Below are positions 55,198-64,000 of a stretch of 64,000 nucleotides of DNA, piece after piece. Below the pieces are notes generated by a model. That model was not told the origin of the DNA. It saw only the letters and a list, made by a program, of their open reading frames with translations, and ran no database searches. How positions within the stretch are numbered: position 1 is the first letter of the stretch; every line of letters starts with the position of its first letter. The DNA lies in NCBI GenBank assembly GCA_035476575.1, contig DATILL010000152.1, positions 5,611 through 69,610 of the forward strand, given 5' to 3'. Source of the DNA: DATILL01 sp035476575 (lineage in GTDB: Bacteria > Actinomycetota > Actinomycetes > Mycobacteriales > JACQDL01). The position numbers and the translations under genes are program-made.

Positions 55198-55488
55198 TCA
55201 GTTCAGTCGACGCATGTTGCGGTGGCCGAATATTCCGACTGCGGGCCAGCTCGGGTTGTCCCTGGCTCGGCGTACACCGAGGTTGAGGTCGGTTGGATCT
55301 GTGAGATGGAAGTAGAAGACGATCTCCAGGTGGGAGAACGCATCCAGTCCCGCCACGGCGTCGGTGCCGAACCGACTGCTATCGATCCGGATGATGGAAC
55401 ATGTGCCACCCCAATAGTCGTCGGTTGGCTCGACGCGCCCACCGACCACATGGGCGAGGGGTTCGACCTGAAATGATCCGGCTGTCAT
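55198..55488 (-). pseudogene. C-terminally truncated TrmO/TsaA-like gene
   Basis: 96 residues beginning MTAGSFQVEPLAHVVGGRVE, with AAAGAG upstream. YWGGTCSIIRID and AVAGLDAFSHLEIVFYFHLT are the N-terminal half of TrmO-like tRNA methyltransferases. The normal continuation after GIFxxRNxRRPN is missing and the frame ends at RRLN. It joins the N-terminally truncated phyH sequence at about 55200, consistent with a single deletion that removed the end of one and the start of the other. Confidence 0.65.
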
Positions 55489-55550
55489 GAGGATTCTCTT
55501 TCAGATTACGGGTGCGTGGCCGGGTAGGGTATCAGGTGTGGCGTTGCTGG

Positions 55551-56951
55551 TCACGGTGCCGCAGCCAGGTAGGCGGCGGCGCGTGCGTCGAGCTCAGTGG
55601 TGTTGGAGGATCCTTGACGGCGGAAGGACGACAGCCCTGAGCGCATGTCCGTCACGACCTGGCGGACGCGGCCCGAATTGATGCCGTCCATCACGTCCAG
55701 GGCGCTGGACCAAGTGGCACATGCTTCGTCCATGTTACCGCTGAGCGCCTGCACCGACCCGAGGCTTCCCAGCGTCAAGGCATGGGTCCGAGTGAAGATG
55801 GTTGCCTTGCGGGTTCGCGCGCTACGCTGGAACTCCCTGAGAGCACCGGGTAGATCGCCAGTATCGCGCAGGGTGCAGGCCGTTTGATGGGCGAGGCTGG
55901 CCTCACCGAAGAAGAACACCCGTGACGGCTCGTCGTCATCGCTCGTCGTCGCCGCGAGGTCGTCTTCGGCCCTGATCAATGCCGCTGCCGCGGCGGCTTT
56001 CTGTCCGGTCGCGCCGAGCGCTCGCGCATACACGACGCCGAACAACGCACGTTCACGCGGACAGGCCAATGTGTATCGTCGCCCGTCCATGGATGCAGCG
56101 GCTAGCTCCAGCCCCTGCTGATAGTGACGCAAGTCAACCGCCTGATGTGCCATGGCGCGCAGGACGTGCCCCGACATGGGCGGGTCATCGGCTTCGGTGG
56201 CGAGGGCCACAGCAATAGTAAAGTACTGCTGCGCGATGAAGTGCTCCGCATTGTCGAACGCCATCCACCCCGAAAGATAGGCGAGCTCGCTGGCGGCAGA
56301 GAACATCTCGCTGCGCACCCGGTCGTCGGCGTAGCTTCCGCGTAGGTAGTTTGCGACATCCGACGTCAAGTACTGCACAACGGATGTTCGAGCATGACCG
56401 CCCCCTCGGCGTTGATCAACTCGGGAGAAGATCGATCCCATCTCGCGGACGGCATCCAGATCGCCACGACCGACGGCCCGGTTATCCAGGCGGTTACCCA
56501 GGGTAACGCGCTCCGGCCAGGTGGCCGAGTTGCCAGCTCCGTGTTGAAGCAGTCCGATGGCGGCTACGGCGGTGCCGATGAACTCTCTGCGGCGCACGTC
56601 AGCGTCTCCCTGTGGATCTTGCCCGGCCTGAAGGATGAGGTCGTCCAGCACGAGCGGGCCGGATATCGGGAGCAGGGTCGGCTCGGGGTCGGGATGCCGA
56701 ATGTTCTGTTGGTTGCCGAGGATCACGTTGAATCGGGCTCGGGCGTCTTCGGGTGCCCGGTTAAGTGCGGTGTCGAGAATCGCCTGCATCTCTGGTCGTG
56801 GGCAGACCACACTGCCGGCCTCCCATTTGGAAACGGTGCGGGCGCCGATCCCGAGATGCTCAGCGAATACGCGGAGACTCATGCGCAGCGCGTGACGCAA
56901 CGCCCGAGCCTCCGTACCTGTCCAGCGCGCGACTGGTTCCACGTTATCCAC
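55551..56951 (-). CDS. XRE-family regulator with TPR domain
   Basis: 466 residues. N-terminal HTH: ALRHALRMSLRVFAEHLGIG then ARTVSKWEAGSVVCPRPEMQ. The middle (residues 120-460) is built of TPR-like repeats (for example LRDTGDLPGALREFQRSART, VQALSGNMDEACATW). Such regulators are common next to small signalling or exonuclease-like genes in Streptomyces and relatives. The intact reading frame contrasts with its damaged neighbours. GTG start, with a second GTG three codons in. The divergent upstream gap to 57175 (about 220 bp) has no gene I can support. Confidence 0.9.
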   Translation of the reverse strand: MDNVEPVARWTGTEARALRHALRMSLRVFAEHLGIGARTVSKWEAGSVVCPRPEMQAILDTALNRAPEDARARFNVILGNQQNIRHPDPEPTLLPISGPLVLDDLILQAGQDPQGDADVRRREFIGTAVAAIGLLQHGAGNSATWPERVTLGNRLDNRAVGRGDLDAVREMGSIFSRVDQRRGGGHARTSVVQYLTSDVANYLRGSYADDRVRSEMFSAASELAYLSGWMAFDNAEHFIAQQYFTIAVALATEADDPPMSGHVLRAMAHQAVDLRHYQQGLELAAASMDGRRYTLACPRERALFGVVYARALGATGQKAAAAAALIRAEDDLAATTSDDDEPSRVFFFGEASLAHQTACTLRDTGDLPGALREFQRSARTRKATIFTRTHALTLGSLGSVQALSGNMDEACATWSSALDVMDGINSGRVRQVVTDMRSGLSSFRRQGSSNTTELDARAAAYLAAAP

Positions 56952-57174
56952 CCAAGGGTGTCAGTACGAGTGGCCGCGACCAGTGTAGGCGGAGATGTGC
57001 AGCGCAGCGGCAGCGCACCTGCGGCGTTGCGGCGTACCCAGGGCAGACCACCAGCGGAGAGCCTTAAGGCCATGACAGACGAGGCAAGCCCCCGTCGTGG
57101 TTCGCCCCCGAGGTGGCCGAACGGATCGTGACGCGCGTCGCGCAGGGGCGAGTTGGGGTGAGGGAGGTGAGCTG

Positions 57175-57456
57175 GTGGTGTGGTGGGTGTTCGTGGTAGC
57201 CGCCGTGGCTGGTGGCCTGGCCGCGTCCGGGGTCGGGGTGTGGGCGTACGGGGTCGGGTCGCCCGCCGCGTCGAGCCCGCGTGGGGTGCGGCCCGGCCGG
57301 CATGCGCGGGCCAGGCACGGTGGCCGGCACCGGCCCGGCCGGGCCGCGGTGTCCTCGCCAGTCACGTCGGTGGCGGGGCCGCGGGAGCGGGAGGGCGCGG
57401 ACACGCTGTGGATGTTCCCGGGCCGGGCCGGGCCGGTCCCGGCCCGGCCGGGGTAA
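57175..57456 (+). CDS. Small single-pass membrane protein
   Basis: 93 residues from a GTG with GGGAGG 7 nt upstream. VWWVFVVAAVAGGLAASGVG is an N-terminal transmembrane segment. The remainder is basic, Arg/Gly/Pro-rich and probably cytoplasmic. No family recognised. It lies divergent from the XRE-TPR gene and upstream of exonuclease-like ORFs, so it may belong to one accessory module. Confidence 0.6.
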   Translation: MVWWVFVVAAVAGGLAASGVGVWAYGVGSPAASSPRGVRPGRHARARHGGRHRPGRAAVSSPVTSVAGPREREGADTLWMFPGRAGPVPARPG

Positions 57457-57759
57457 CGGGACGGCCGGCACGCCGGGGCCGGTCGAGGGCCGGACCGCCC
57501 CGTCCACTGCCGCCCCGGTGGGCCGGTCCCGGCGCCCGGCAGGCCAGGGCCGCACCCGGTGCCTGTCGGCGGGCCGGAACGGGCGATCCGGTCCGGCCCG
57601 GGGATTCACCGTCCCCGAAGCTCGGGGCAGGACCGCCACCAACCGTTCCGGCCCGGCCGTCGGACCGATGATCTTGAAGTCGTTGACCGGGGAAGTCGGA
57701 GCTACCCAACGTCGCCCTATGCCCAGCACGCACTCGAGCTGTTCACCGTGCCCGGCCCG
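57457..57759. other. Gene-free GC-rich stretch
   Basis: 303 bp with no convincing coding signal. A short inverted repeat CGGGG...CCCCG lies near 57599-57617. The exonuclease-like frame is open upstream from about 57559 but lacks domain-like content before 57745. Confidence 0.5.
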
Positions 57760-58464
57760 ATGCGGTTCGCGGCGTGTGTGGTGGGGCTGGCCACCACCGC
57801 CGGTGTGCCCGGCCCACCGGAGGTCGTCGAGGTGGCCGTGCTGTACCTGGACCAGCCCGCGATCACCCGCCCGCCGCTGCTGTTCTGCTGCCAGCCGGCC
57901 GGGCCGGTCACCGGGCTGCCGACCGCCACCGTGTCGCACCTGAGCTTCGCCCCACCCTGGGCACAGGTCGCCGAGCGGGTGGCCGAGGCGCTGGCCGGGC
58001 GGACCGTCGTCACCCACGACACCGACCGCCTCGACATCCTGCGCCGGCACCTTCCCGACTGGCAGCCGGACGCCGTCCTGCACACCCGCGACCTCGCCGA
58101 GCACCTCTGGCCGGGCCTACCCGGCTACGACCTCCACGCGCTGTCCGTCGTCCTCGGCTCCGGCCACACCACGCCCGGCGCCACCGGCGAGGCCGACGAC
58201 GTCGCGCACCTCCTGCTCGCCCTCACCCGCCACACCGCCCCCGACAGCGCCACCCCGCACGGGGGTTGGGCGCCCCGCACGGTTGGCGCCCCGCTGAGCG
58301 GGCCCGCGCTGCCGCCCCTTGACCGAGGACTACCCGTCAGATCGCCACTGTCCAACAGAACGGAGCGACACACCATGTCACCGTCACACCCACCCGGCCA
58401 GCACCGAGGCGAGGCGCCGGGCTGGGCCTACCAGTTGCCGGCGTGGCCGCCGGAGAACGGCTGA
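57760..58464 (+). CDS. Degenerate DEDD-exonuclease-like protein 1
   Basis: 234 residues from MRFAACVVGLATTAGVPGPP. The pattern follows DnaQ-type 3'-5' exonucleases: strand 1 (VVGLATTAG where active enzymes have DxETTG), then ALAGRTVVTHDTDRLDILRR, CTRDLAxHLWPGLPGYDLHA-like HTRDLAEHLWPGLPGYDLHA, and GEADDVAHLLLALT. The first catalytic D-x-E is absent (G and A instead), so nuclease activity is unlikely. The C-terminal 60 residues are Pro-rich and overlap the next ORF. GTG at 57748 is an alternative start. Confidence 0.6.
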   Translation: MRFAACVVGLATTAGVPGPPEVVEVAVLYLDQPAITRPPLLFCCQPAGPVTGLPTATVSHLSFAPPWAQVAERVAEALAGRTVVTHDTDRLDILRRHLPDWQPDAVLHTRDLAEHLWPGLPGYDLHALSVVLGSGHTTPGATGEADDVAHLLLALTRHTAPDSATPHGGWAPRTVGAPLSGPALPPLDRGLPVRSPLSNRTERHTMSPSHPPGQHRGEAPGWAYQLPAWPPENG

Positions 58465-58829
58465 CCTGGCGGACCGGCCCGGACATCCCTTGGCCACACG
58501 TCGCCACCCGGCTCACCCAGGCCCTGGCCGGGCGGCTGGTCGTCGTCGCCAACGCCGACCGGCACGCCACCCTGCGGAAACACCTACCCCGCTGCCGGCC
58601 ACATGCCGTCACCAGCATCACCGACCTGTGGGAACAGGCCTGGCCCGCCCCCGACCCCGCACCGCCGGACCAGCCCGAAACCCCCCAGGCCCCCGAAGTC
58701 CCCGAGCTCCGGTTCGGCGCGGTGTTCGAGGCGTACTCGACCGCCTGCATGCTCCCCCTGCTCCTCAGCTCCGGCACCTGGCTCGGCGACGACAACACCC
58801 CACCCGACGACACCCGGACCGCCGCGTGA
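58443..58829 (+). CDS. Degenerate exonuclease-like protein 2 (paralogue of the previous ORF)
   Basis: 128 residues. The segment PWPHVATRLTQALAGRLVVV aligns with PWAQVAERVAEALAGRTVVT of the upstream ORF, and the similarity continues through HLPxCxPxAV to DLWEQAW. About 27 of 56 positions are identical by eye. The true start may be ATG 58375 in another frame, with a one- or two-base loss near 58455, because that frame (GWAYQLPAWPPENG) flows naturally into GERLTWRTG. Function unknown. Confidence 0.45.
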   Translation: MAAGERLTWRTGPDIPWPHVATRLTQALAGRLVVVANADRHATLRKHLPRCRPHAVTSITDLWEQAWPAPDPAPPDQPETPQAPEVPELRFGAVFEAYSTACMLPLLLSSGTWLGDDNTPPDDTRTAA

Positions 58830-58854
58830 CCACCGACCAAAGAGGAAACACGAC

Positions 58855-59219
58855 ATGACCACCACTCCGCAGCCCGGCCCCGGGACCTGCCCGACCCGGA
58901 GCTGTGGCACGAGCCCGACATGCGCGCTGTCCTCGCCGAACGCGACATCACCCGCATCTATCGCATGCTCCAGACCTACGGGTACAGCCAGCAGCACATC
59001 GCCGTCCTCACCGGCCAGTCCCAGCCCGAGGTGTCGGCGATCATCCACGGGCGCAGGGTGATGGCCTACGACGTCCTCAGCCGCATTGCCGACGGCCTCA
59101 GCTTCCCCCGCGGCCTCGCCGGCCTCGCCTACGGACCGCGCCCCATGGACACCATCACATCCCCCGGGACAGTTCACTGCACAGGGCTGAGCGACGCTGC
59201 CGCCGGGCTCCGCCGGTAG
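58855..59219 (+). pseudogene. Frameshifted and truncated XRE regulator
   Basis: A good start (AGAGG, then ATG 58855, MTTTPQPGPG) is out of frame with the coding part that begins RDLPDPELWHEPDMRAVLAE. An XRE HTH follows (YGYSQQHIAVLTGQSQPEVS, then AIIHGRRVMAYDVLSRIADG). One indel within the first 12 codons explains this. Related full-length proteins continue with a long TPR region. Here the frame ends soon after GLAYGPRPMD. An internal start at 58920 could give a 99-residue product. Confidence 0.6.
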
Positions 59220-59282
59220 TGGACCAAGGCCCCCGGCCCCCGCCCGCGGCTCGGGCGTCGGCCGGGCATCCGTAGTGCGGTA

Positions 59283-59675
59283 CTACTTCTTGGCTGGTCT
59301 CTTGGCCGCGGCGGATGTGGTCGCGGCGGATGATGTCGCCGCGGTGCCCACCGCACGGGTACCGGGCACTTTCGTGGCGCTGATTCTGGGCAGCTTCCGG
59401 GCACCGCTCACGACGTCCTTGAAGCCCTGGCCGGGACGGAACGCCGGCACCGAGGTCTCCTTCACCCGGACCCGTTCACCGGTCGCCGGATTGCGCGCCA
59501 GCCGGGCGGCGCGCTCCCGTTTCTCGAACACGCCGAATCCGCTGATCGTGACCTTCTCGCCCTTCGACACGGTGCGCAGGATGGTGTCGACGACACCCTC
59601 GACCGCTGCGGCCGCGACCTTCTTGTCCCCGCCGAGACGCTCGGCAAGCGTCTCAACCAACTGGCTCTTGTTCAC
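59283..59675 (-). CDS. hupB: DNA-binding protein HU with short basic tail
   Basis: 130 residues from a GTG with GGAGG upstream (VNKSQLVETLAERLGGDKKV). The HU core includes VTISGFGVFEKRERAARLAR and the DNA-intercalating NPATGERVRV. Residues 95-130 form an Ala/Thr/Lys-rich tail shorter than that of mycobacterial HupB. HU organises the nucleoid. Position before leuD-leuC matches Rv2986c. Confidence 0.95.
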   Translation of the reverse strand: MNKSQLVETLAERLGGDKKVAAAAVEGVVDTILRTVSKGEKVTISGFGVFEKRERAARLARNPATGERVRVKETSVPAFRPGQGFKDVVSGARKLPRISATKVPGTRAVGTAATSSAATTSAAAKRPAKK

Positions 59676-59880
59676 GTGGCCCTCCAAGAGCGGTTGCCAG
59701 CCGTATGATCAGCAAACAAACGGTAAGCCGGCAATCAGGCGGACACAATGACCGCACGCCGCAAAACGGCCTGTGTCGCAGGGCTTGTCTCGCAGGGCTT
59801 TCGGTCGACGGCGGTCAGCCCGCCCTTTCCGGCCGGGCCGGCCGGCCAACGCGAGATCGGCTACCGAACAGGGCCTCGGC

Positions 59881-60726
59881 TCAGGGACGACGGACGAGCA
59901 GATCCAGCCGGACGAAGTCCAGGTCGAACCCGCCGTCGGAGCGGCGCAGCTCGGCCACCGCGCGCTGCTCGCACCGGGCCCGGAACTCCGGCACCGCATC
60001 AGCCGGCATCCCGCCGTCGTAGGCGAGAAAGATCTGGCTGCGCAGAAAGCCGATCAGGTCGCGCTCGGCCGGGAACGACCGGCGCTGCCGTACCAGCCGC
60101 ACCCAGCCGCACCCACTGAGGTGGAAGCCGGCATCCCGTAGCCGCGGCTCGTACTCCGCCGGGGTCGGGAAGTACCACGGCGAGGCATGCCCACCACGCC
60201 GTACCGACTCCTCGTCGACGATCTCCCGCAGCGCGGCGATCTGCCCTGCCCCGCCGAGCTCCGCCCGCAGGACGCCGCCCGGCCGCAGCACCCCGAACAC
60301 ACCGGCCAGCAGCGGCGGATGCAGCCGCTCGGGAACCCAGTGCAGCACCGCCCGGGAGATCGCCAGATCGACGGACTCCCCTGGTATGACGGCGGAGATC
60401 CGCTCGGCCGGGCATACCTCGAAGGACAGGTTCCCCGCCCCAGCGGGAACGGCGCCGGACCGCGACCGGGCGAGCGCCACCATGCCCGGATCGGCGTCCA
60501 CACCGAGCACCCGGCCGCGCGGCACCAGCCCGGCCAGCTTCGCGGTGAGGTCGCCCACCCCACAACCGAGATCGACGATGTGCGCGTCCGGGGCGATCCG
60601 CAGCTCCCGGAGCATGCCGTCATCGTGCCGCCGGTGGTGCCCGGCGTGCTCGGCGTACAGCTCGGCGTCCCAGCGCGGCTGGTCCGGTGCTGTCTGGCCC
60701 GGTGCCTGGTCCGGCAGGTCAGTCAC
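59881..60726 (-). CDS. SAM-dependent methyltransferase (class I)
   Basis: 281 residues. Motif I VDLGCGVGDLTAKLAG and the acidic VLGVDADPGM are clear. AVLHWVPERLHPPLLAGVFG resembles trans-aconitate methyltransferase-like proteins. The ATG overlaps the leuD stop as ATGA, so it is expressed with leuCD. Substrate unknown. It is an addition relative to the mycobacterial leuD-hupB order as I recall it. Confidence 0.87.
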   Translation of the reverse strand: MTDLPDQAPGQTAPDQPRWDAELYAEHAGHHRRHDDGMLRELRIAPDAHIVDLGCGVGDLTAKLAGLVPRGRVLGVDADPGMVALARSRSGAVPAGAGNLSFEVCPAERISAVIPGESVDLAISRAVLHWVPERLHPPLLAGVFGVLRPGGVLRAELGGAGQIAALREIVDEESVRRGGHASPWYFPTPAEYEPRLRDAGFHLSGCGWVRLVRQRRSFPAERDLIGFLRSQIFLAYDGGMPADAVPEFRARCEQRAVAELRRSDGGFDLDFVRLDLLVRRP

Positions 60727-61313
60727 ATCGTCGTCGGCAGCCAGGCGGGCCTGGTCCGCTCGAACTCACTCACCGCGGCGACGTGCCGCAGCGTCAGCCC
60801 GATGTCGTCGAGCCCCTCCATCAGCCGCCAGCGGGTGTAGTCGTCGAGCTCGAAGTCCACGACCCGGTCGGCGTAGCGCACCTGCCGCCGTTCCAGGTCG
60901 ACGGTGACCGCCAGGCTCGGGTCGGCCTCGACCCGGTCCCACAGCTCGTCGACGACGTCCTGCGGCACCAGCACGGTGAGCAGCCCGGACTTCAGCGAGT
61001 TGCCCCGGAAGATGTCGGCGAAGCGGGGCGAGAGCACGACCCGGAAGCCGTAGTCCTGCAAGGCCCAGACGGCGTGCTCGCGGGACGACCCGGTGCCGAA
61101 GTCCGGCCCGGCGACCAGCACGCTCGCGCCGTCGTAGCGGGGGTTGTTGAGGACGAAGTCCGGCTCGTTGGCCCGCCAGGCGGAGAACAGCCCGTCGGCG
61201 AAGCCGGTCCGGGTGACCCGCTTGAGGTAGACCGCCGGGATGATCTGGTCGGTGTCGACGTTGCCGCGGCGCAGCGGGACGGCCCGGCCGGTGTGCGTGG
61301 TGAACTTCTCCAT
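60723..61313 (-). CDS. leuD: 3-isopropylmalate dehydratase small subunit
   Basis: 196 residues, MEKFTTHTGRAVPLRRGNVD. NVDTDQIIPAVYLKRV and GPDFGTGSSREHAVWAL are the diagnostic LeuD motifs. It forms the swivelling domain of isopropylmalate isomerase with LeuC in leucine synthesis. It starts 5 nt after the leuC stop. Confidence 0.97.
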   Translation of the reverse strand: MEKFTTHTGRAVPLRRGNVDTDQIIPAVYLKRVTRTGFADGLFSAWRANEPDFVLNNPRYDGASVLVAGPDFGTGSSREHAVWALQDYGFRVVLSPRFADIFRGNSLKSGLLTVLVPQDVVDELWDRVEADPSLAVTVDLERRQVRYADRVVDFELDDYTRWRLMEGLDDIGLTLRHVAAVSEFERTRPAWLPTTM

Positions 61314-61318
61314 GGCGC

Positions 61319-62752
<1,434 letters not shown>

Positions 62753-62791
62753 ATCTCTCCATCTCGCTATCTGAGAATCTAGTATCGAGAT
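62753..62791. promoter_or_regulatory. Shared leuC / IclR-regulator promoter-operator
   Basis: The 39-bp gap carries an imperfect symmetry ATCTCG...CGAGAT (62761-62766 and 62785-62790) around CTATCTGAGAATCTAGTAT. TAGTAT (62780-62785) lies 6 nt before the regulator ATG, fitting a leaderless transcript. A short leader without T-box room excludes tRNA-based control of leuC. Confidence 0.55.
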
Positions 62792-63499
62792 ATGGGACAG
62801 TCTAGCGGCATCGGCGTGCTCGACAAGGCGGTTCTGGTGCTGACCGTCGTTGCGGCATCTCCGGCGACGCTGGCGGAGCTGGTCGACCGCACGGGGTTAC
62901 CGCGGGCGACGGCGCACCGGGTGGCGGTGGCACTGGAGTCTCACCGGCTGCTGCTGCGGGATGCGGAGGGACGGTGGCTGCCCGGCCCGGCGCTGGCCGA
63001 GCTGGCGCGGCAGGCGCCGGACGCGCTGCTGGTGGCGGCTCCGGGGGTGCTCGCCCGGCTGCGGGACGAGACCGGGGAGAGCGCGCAGTTGTACCGGCGG
63101 GAGGGCGGCGTGCGGGTCTGCGTGGCGGCGGCGGAGCGGACACACGGGGGGCTGCGCGACACGGTGCCGGTGGGGGTGCGGCTGCCGATGACGGCGGGGT
63201 CGGCAGCGCAGGTGCTGGCCGCGTGGGCGACCCGGGACGACGACGTGGCCGAGCTGCTGGCGCACGCCCGGTTTACGGCGCGGACGCTGGCCGAGGTACG
63301 GCGGCGCGGGTGGGCGCAGAGCGTGGCCGAGCGGGAGGCGGGGGTGGCCTCGGTGTCGGCGCCCGTCCGGGACGCGGCGGGTGCCGTGGTCGCGGCGGTG
63401 TCGGTGTCGGGGCCGATCGAGCGGCTGGGCCGGCGACCGGGCACGCACCTCTCCCCCGCCGTGCTCGCCGCCGGCCGCGCCCTGTCCCAGCGCGTCTGA
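62792..63499 (+). CDS. IclR-family regulator of leucine genes (NdgR/AreB-like)
   Basis: 235 residues. N-terminal winged helix: GVLDKAVLVLTVVAASPATL then VDRTGLPRATAHRVAVALES. The C-terminal IclR effector domain contains DTVPVGVRLPMTAGSAAQVL and REAGVASVSAPVRDAAGAV. In Streptomyces, NdgR/AreB proteins divergent from leuCD control leucine and amino-acid genes. Same arrangement as Rv2989-Rv2988c. Direct evidence of binding is not available from sequence. Confidence 0.92.
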   Translation: MGQSSGIGVLDKAVLVLTVVAASPATLAELVDRTGLPRATAHRVAVALESHRLLLRDAEGRWLPGPALAELARQAPDALLVAAPGVLARLRDETGESAQLYRREGGVRVCVAAAERTHGGLRDTVPVGVRLPMTAGSAAQVLAAWATRDDDVAELLAHARFTARTLAEVRRRGWAQSVAEREAGVASVSAPVRDAAGAVVAAVSVSGPIERLGRRPGTHLSPAVLAAGRALSQRV

Positions 63500-63514
63500 C
63501 CCGGCTCCCGCTGT

Positions 63515-63640
63515 GGTGACCTCTCGGCGTTGTGGTGACCTGTCGTTGGGCGTAGACCCCAAGAGGTCACCACAACGCCGACAGGTCACCACATGGGGTA
63601 CGCGGGCAACGAAAGGTGACCACAACGCCGAGAGGTGACC
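63515..63640. repeat. Phased GGTSACC array G (3 units)
   Basis: Heptamers start at 63515/63534, 63565/63584 and 63615/63634. The first unit is reversed and the second and third are forward, yet the 50-nt phase is exact. The array lies between the IclR-type gene and the WD40 gene, ending 12 bp before the proposed WD40 start. Confidence 0.9.
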
Positions 63641-63651
63641 ACACTGGTGGG

Positions 63652-64000
63652 GTGAGCAGCAGCAGCGGGGGACAGCCGCCGCCCGAACCGCCGTCGGTGC
63701 CGTCGATCCCGGGTCCGTTCGGGGGGCATCCCGGACCCGTTTATGCGGTGGCCGTCACCCCCGACGGCCGGCACGCCCTCACCGGCGGCGCCGACGGCAC
63801 CGCCCGGGTCTGGGACCTGGCCACCGGCCAGCACACCACCACCCTCACCGGCCACACCGGCTGGGTGTGGGCGGTCGCCGTCACCCCCGACGGCCGGCAC
63901 GCCCTCACCCGCGGCGCCGACGGCACCGCCCGAGTCTGGGACCTGGCCACCGGCCAGCACACCACCACCCTCACCGGCCACACCGGCCCGGTGTGCGCGG
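63652..64000 (+). CDS. WD40-repeat protein (3' end outside window)
   Basis: Open from GTG 63652 to the window edge (116 residues seen). A Ser/Pro/Gly-rich leader of about 30 residues is followed by WD40 repeats of 42 residues: VAVTPDGRHALTGGADGTAR, VWDLATGQHTTTLTGHTG, repeated almost unchanged. The DNA repeat period is 126 nt with very few differences. There is no kinase domain in the visible part; the downstream part is unknown. The start codon is not certain, as the upstream DNA is array G. Confidence 0.85.
   Translation, partial: MSSSSGGQPPPEPPSVPSIPGPFGGHPGPVYAVAVTPDGRHALTGGADGTARVWDLATGQHTTTLTGHTGWVWAVAVTPDGRHALTRGADGTARVWDLATGQHTTTLTGHTGPVCA

Noticed and set aside
62753..62791. T-box or leader peptide attenuator upstream of leuC
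   Set aside because: The gap is only 39 bp, too short for either device.

Overview
This is a high-G+C actinobacterial chromosome segment (many GTG starts, strong third-position G/C bias, PII/GlnD, SepIVA, MutT1 and CofC homologues). From memory of the Mycobacterium tuberculosis H37Rv gene order, the backbone follows the ffh-glnD-glnB-amt-ftsY-smc-acyP-fpg-rnc-DUF177-sepIVA-coaD-rsmD-recG-DAK block and then the thiL-ddl-gpsA-cofC-ppk-mutT1-hupB-leuD-leuC-iclR block. Gene content suggests a filamentous actinomycete, perhaps Micromonosporaceae-like. The genus is inference.

Layout. 0-7.6 kb: ffh (cut by the window edge), a DUF4262 gene, the amtB-glnB-glnD ammonium operon behind a GlnR-like box, and ftsY. 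7.9-16.2 kb: secreted S1 protease, smc, a small coiled-coil protein, acylphosphatase, a membrane protein, a CAP-domain protein and mutM. 16.2-25.1 kb: a multiply frameshifted membrane-protein pseudogene, then rnc, rpmF, DUF177, sepIVA, coaD, rsmD, recG, a DAK-family gene and rpmB. 25.1-32.8 kb: an accessory island that begins with an IS66 transposase remnant and holds a sugar/glycan cluster (HAD phosphatase, BadF-type sugar kinase, TreT-like GT4, C-methyltransferase, NAD epimerase and a divergent GT4). 33-47 kb: gamma-carbonic-anhydrase-like protein, cytidylate-kinase-like protein, GNAT, thiD, a MerR-VIT/VWA pair, a lipase/esterase, thiL, an Lrp-type RAM domain, DUF3515, ddl, a Cys/Met PLP enzyme, gpsA, plsC and cofC. 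47-54 kb: a primase-polymerase-like protein, an XRE-TPR regulator, a cold-shock-like protein and ppk-CHAD-mutT1. 54-59.3 kb: a decaying accessory region (truncated trmO and phyH homologues, an intact XRE-TPR regulator, two paralogous exonuclease-like ORFs that lack catalytic residues, and a broken XRE gene). 59.3-64 kb: hupB, a methyltransferase, leuD, leuC, the divergent IclR-type regulator, and the start of a WD40-repeat protein.

The most unusual signal is a family of seven strictly phased intergenic arrays. Palindromic heptamers GGTSACC occur in pairs exactly 19 nt apart, and the pairs recur with an exact 50-nt period. They lie at about 1.5, 7.6, 13.8, 38.9, 44.3, 54.2 and 63.6 kb. Individual units occur in either orientation but the phase is kept. 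I do not recognise this family. It behaves more like a phased protein-binding or structured extragenic element than like CRISPR or an IS.

Working together: the nitrogen genes (amtB, PII, GlnD) and the SRP pair (ffh, ftsY) form classic modules. ppk, the CHAD protein and MutT1 form a polyphosphate/nucleotide housekeeping cluster. leuCD are probably controlled by the divergent IclR protein through the 39-bp shared promoter. Many adjacent genes overlap by ATGA or GTGA, which indicates tight translational coupling.
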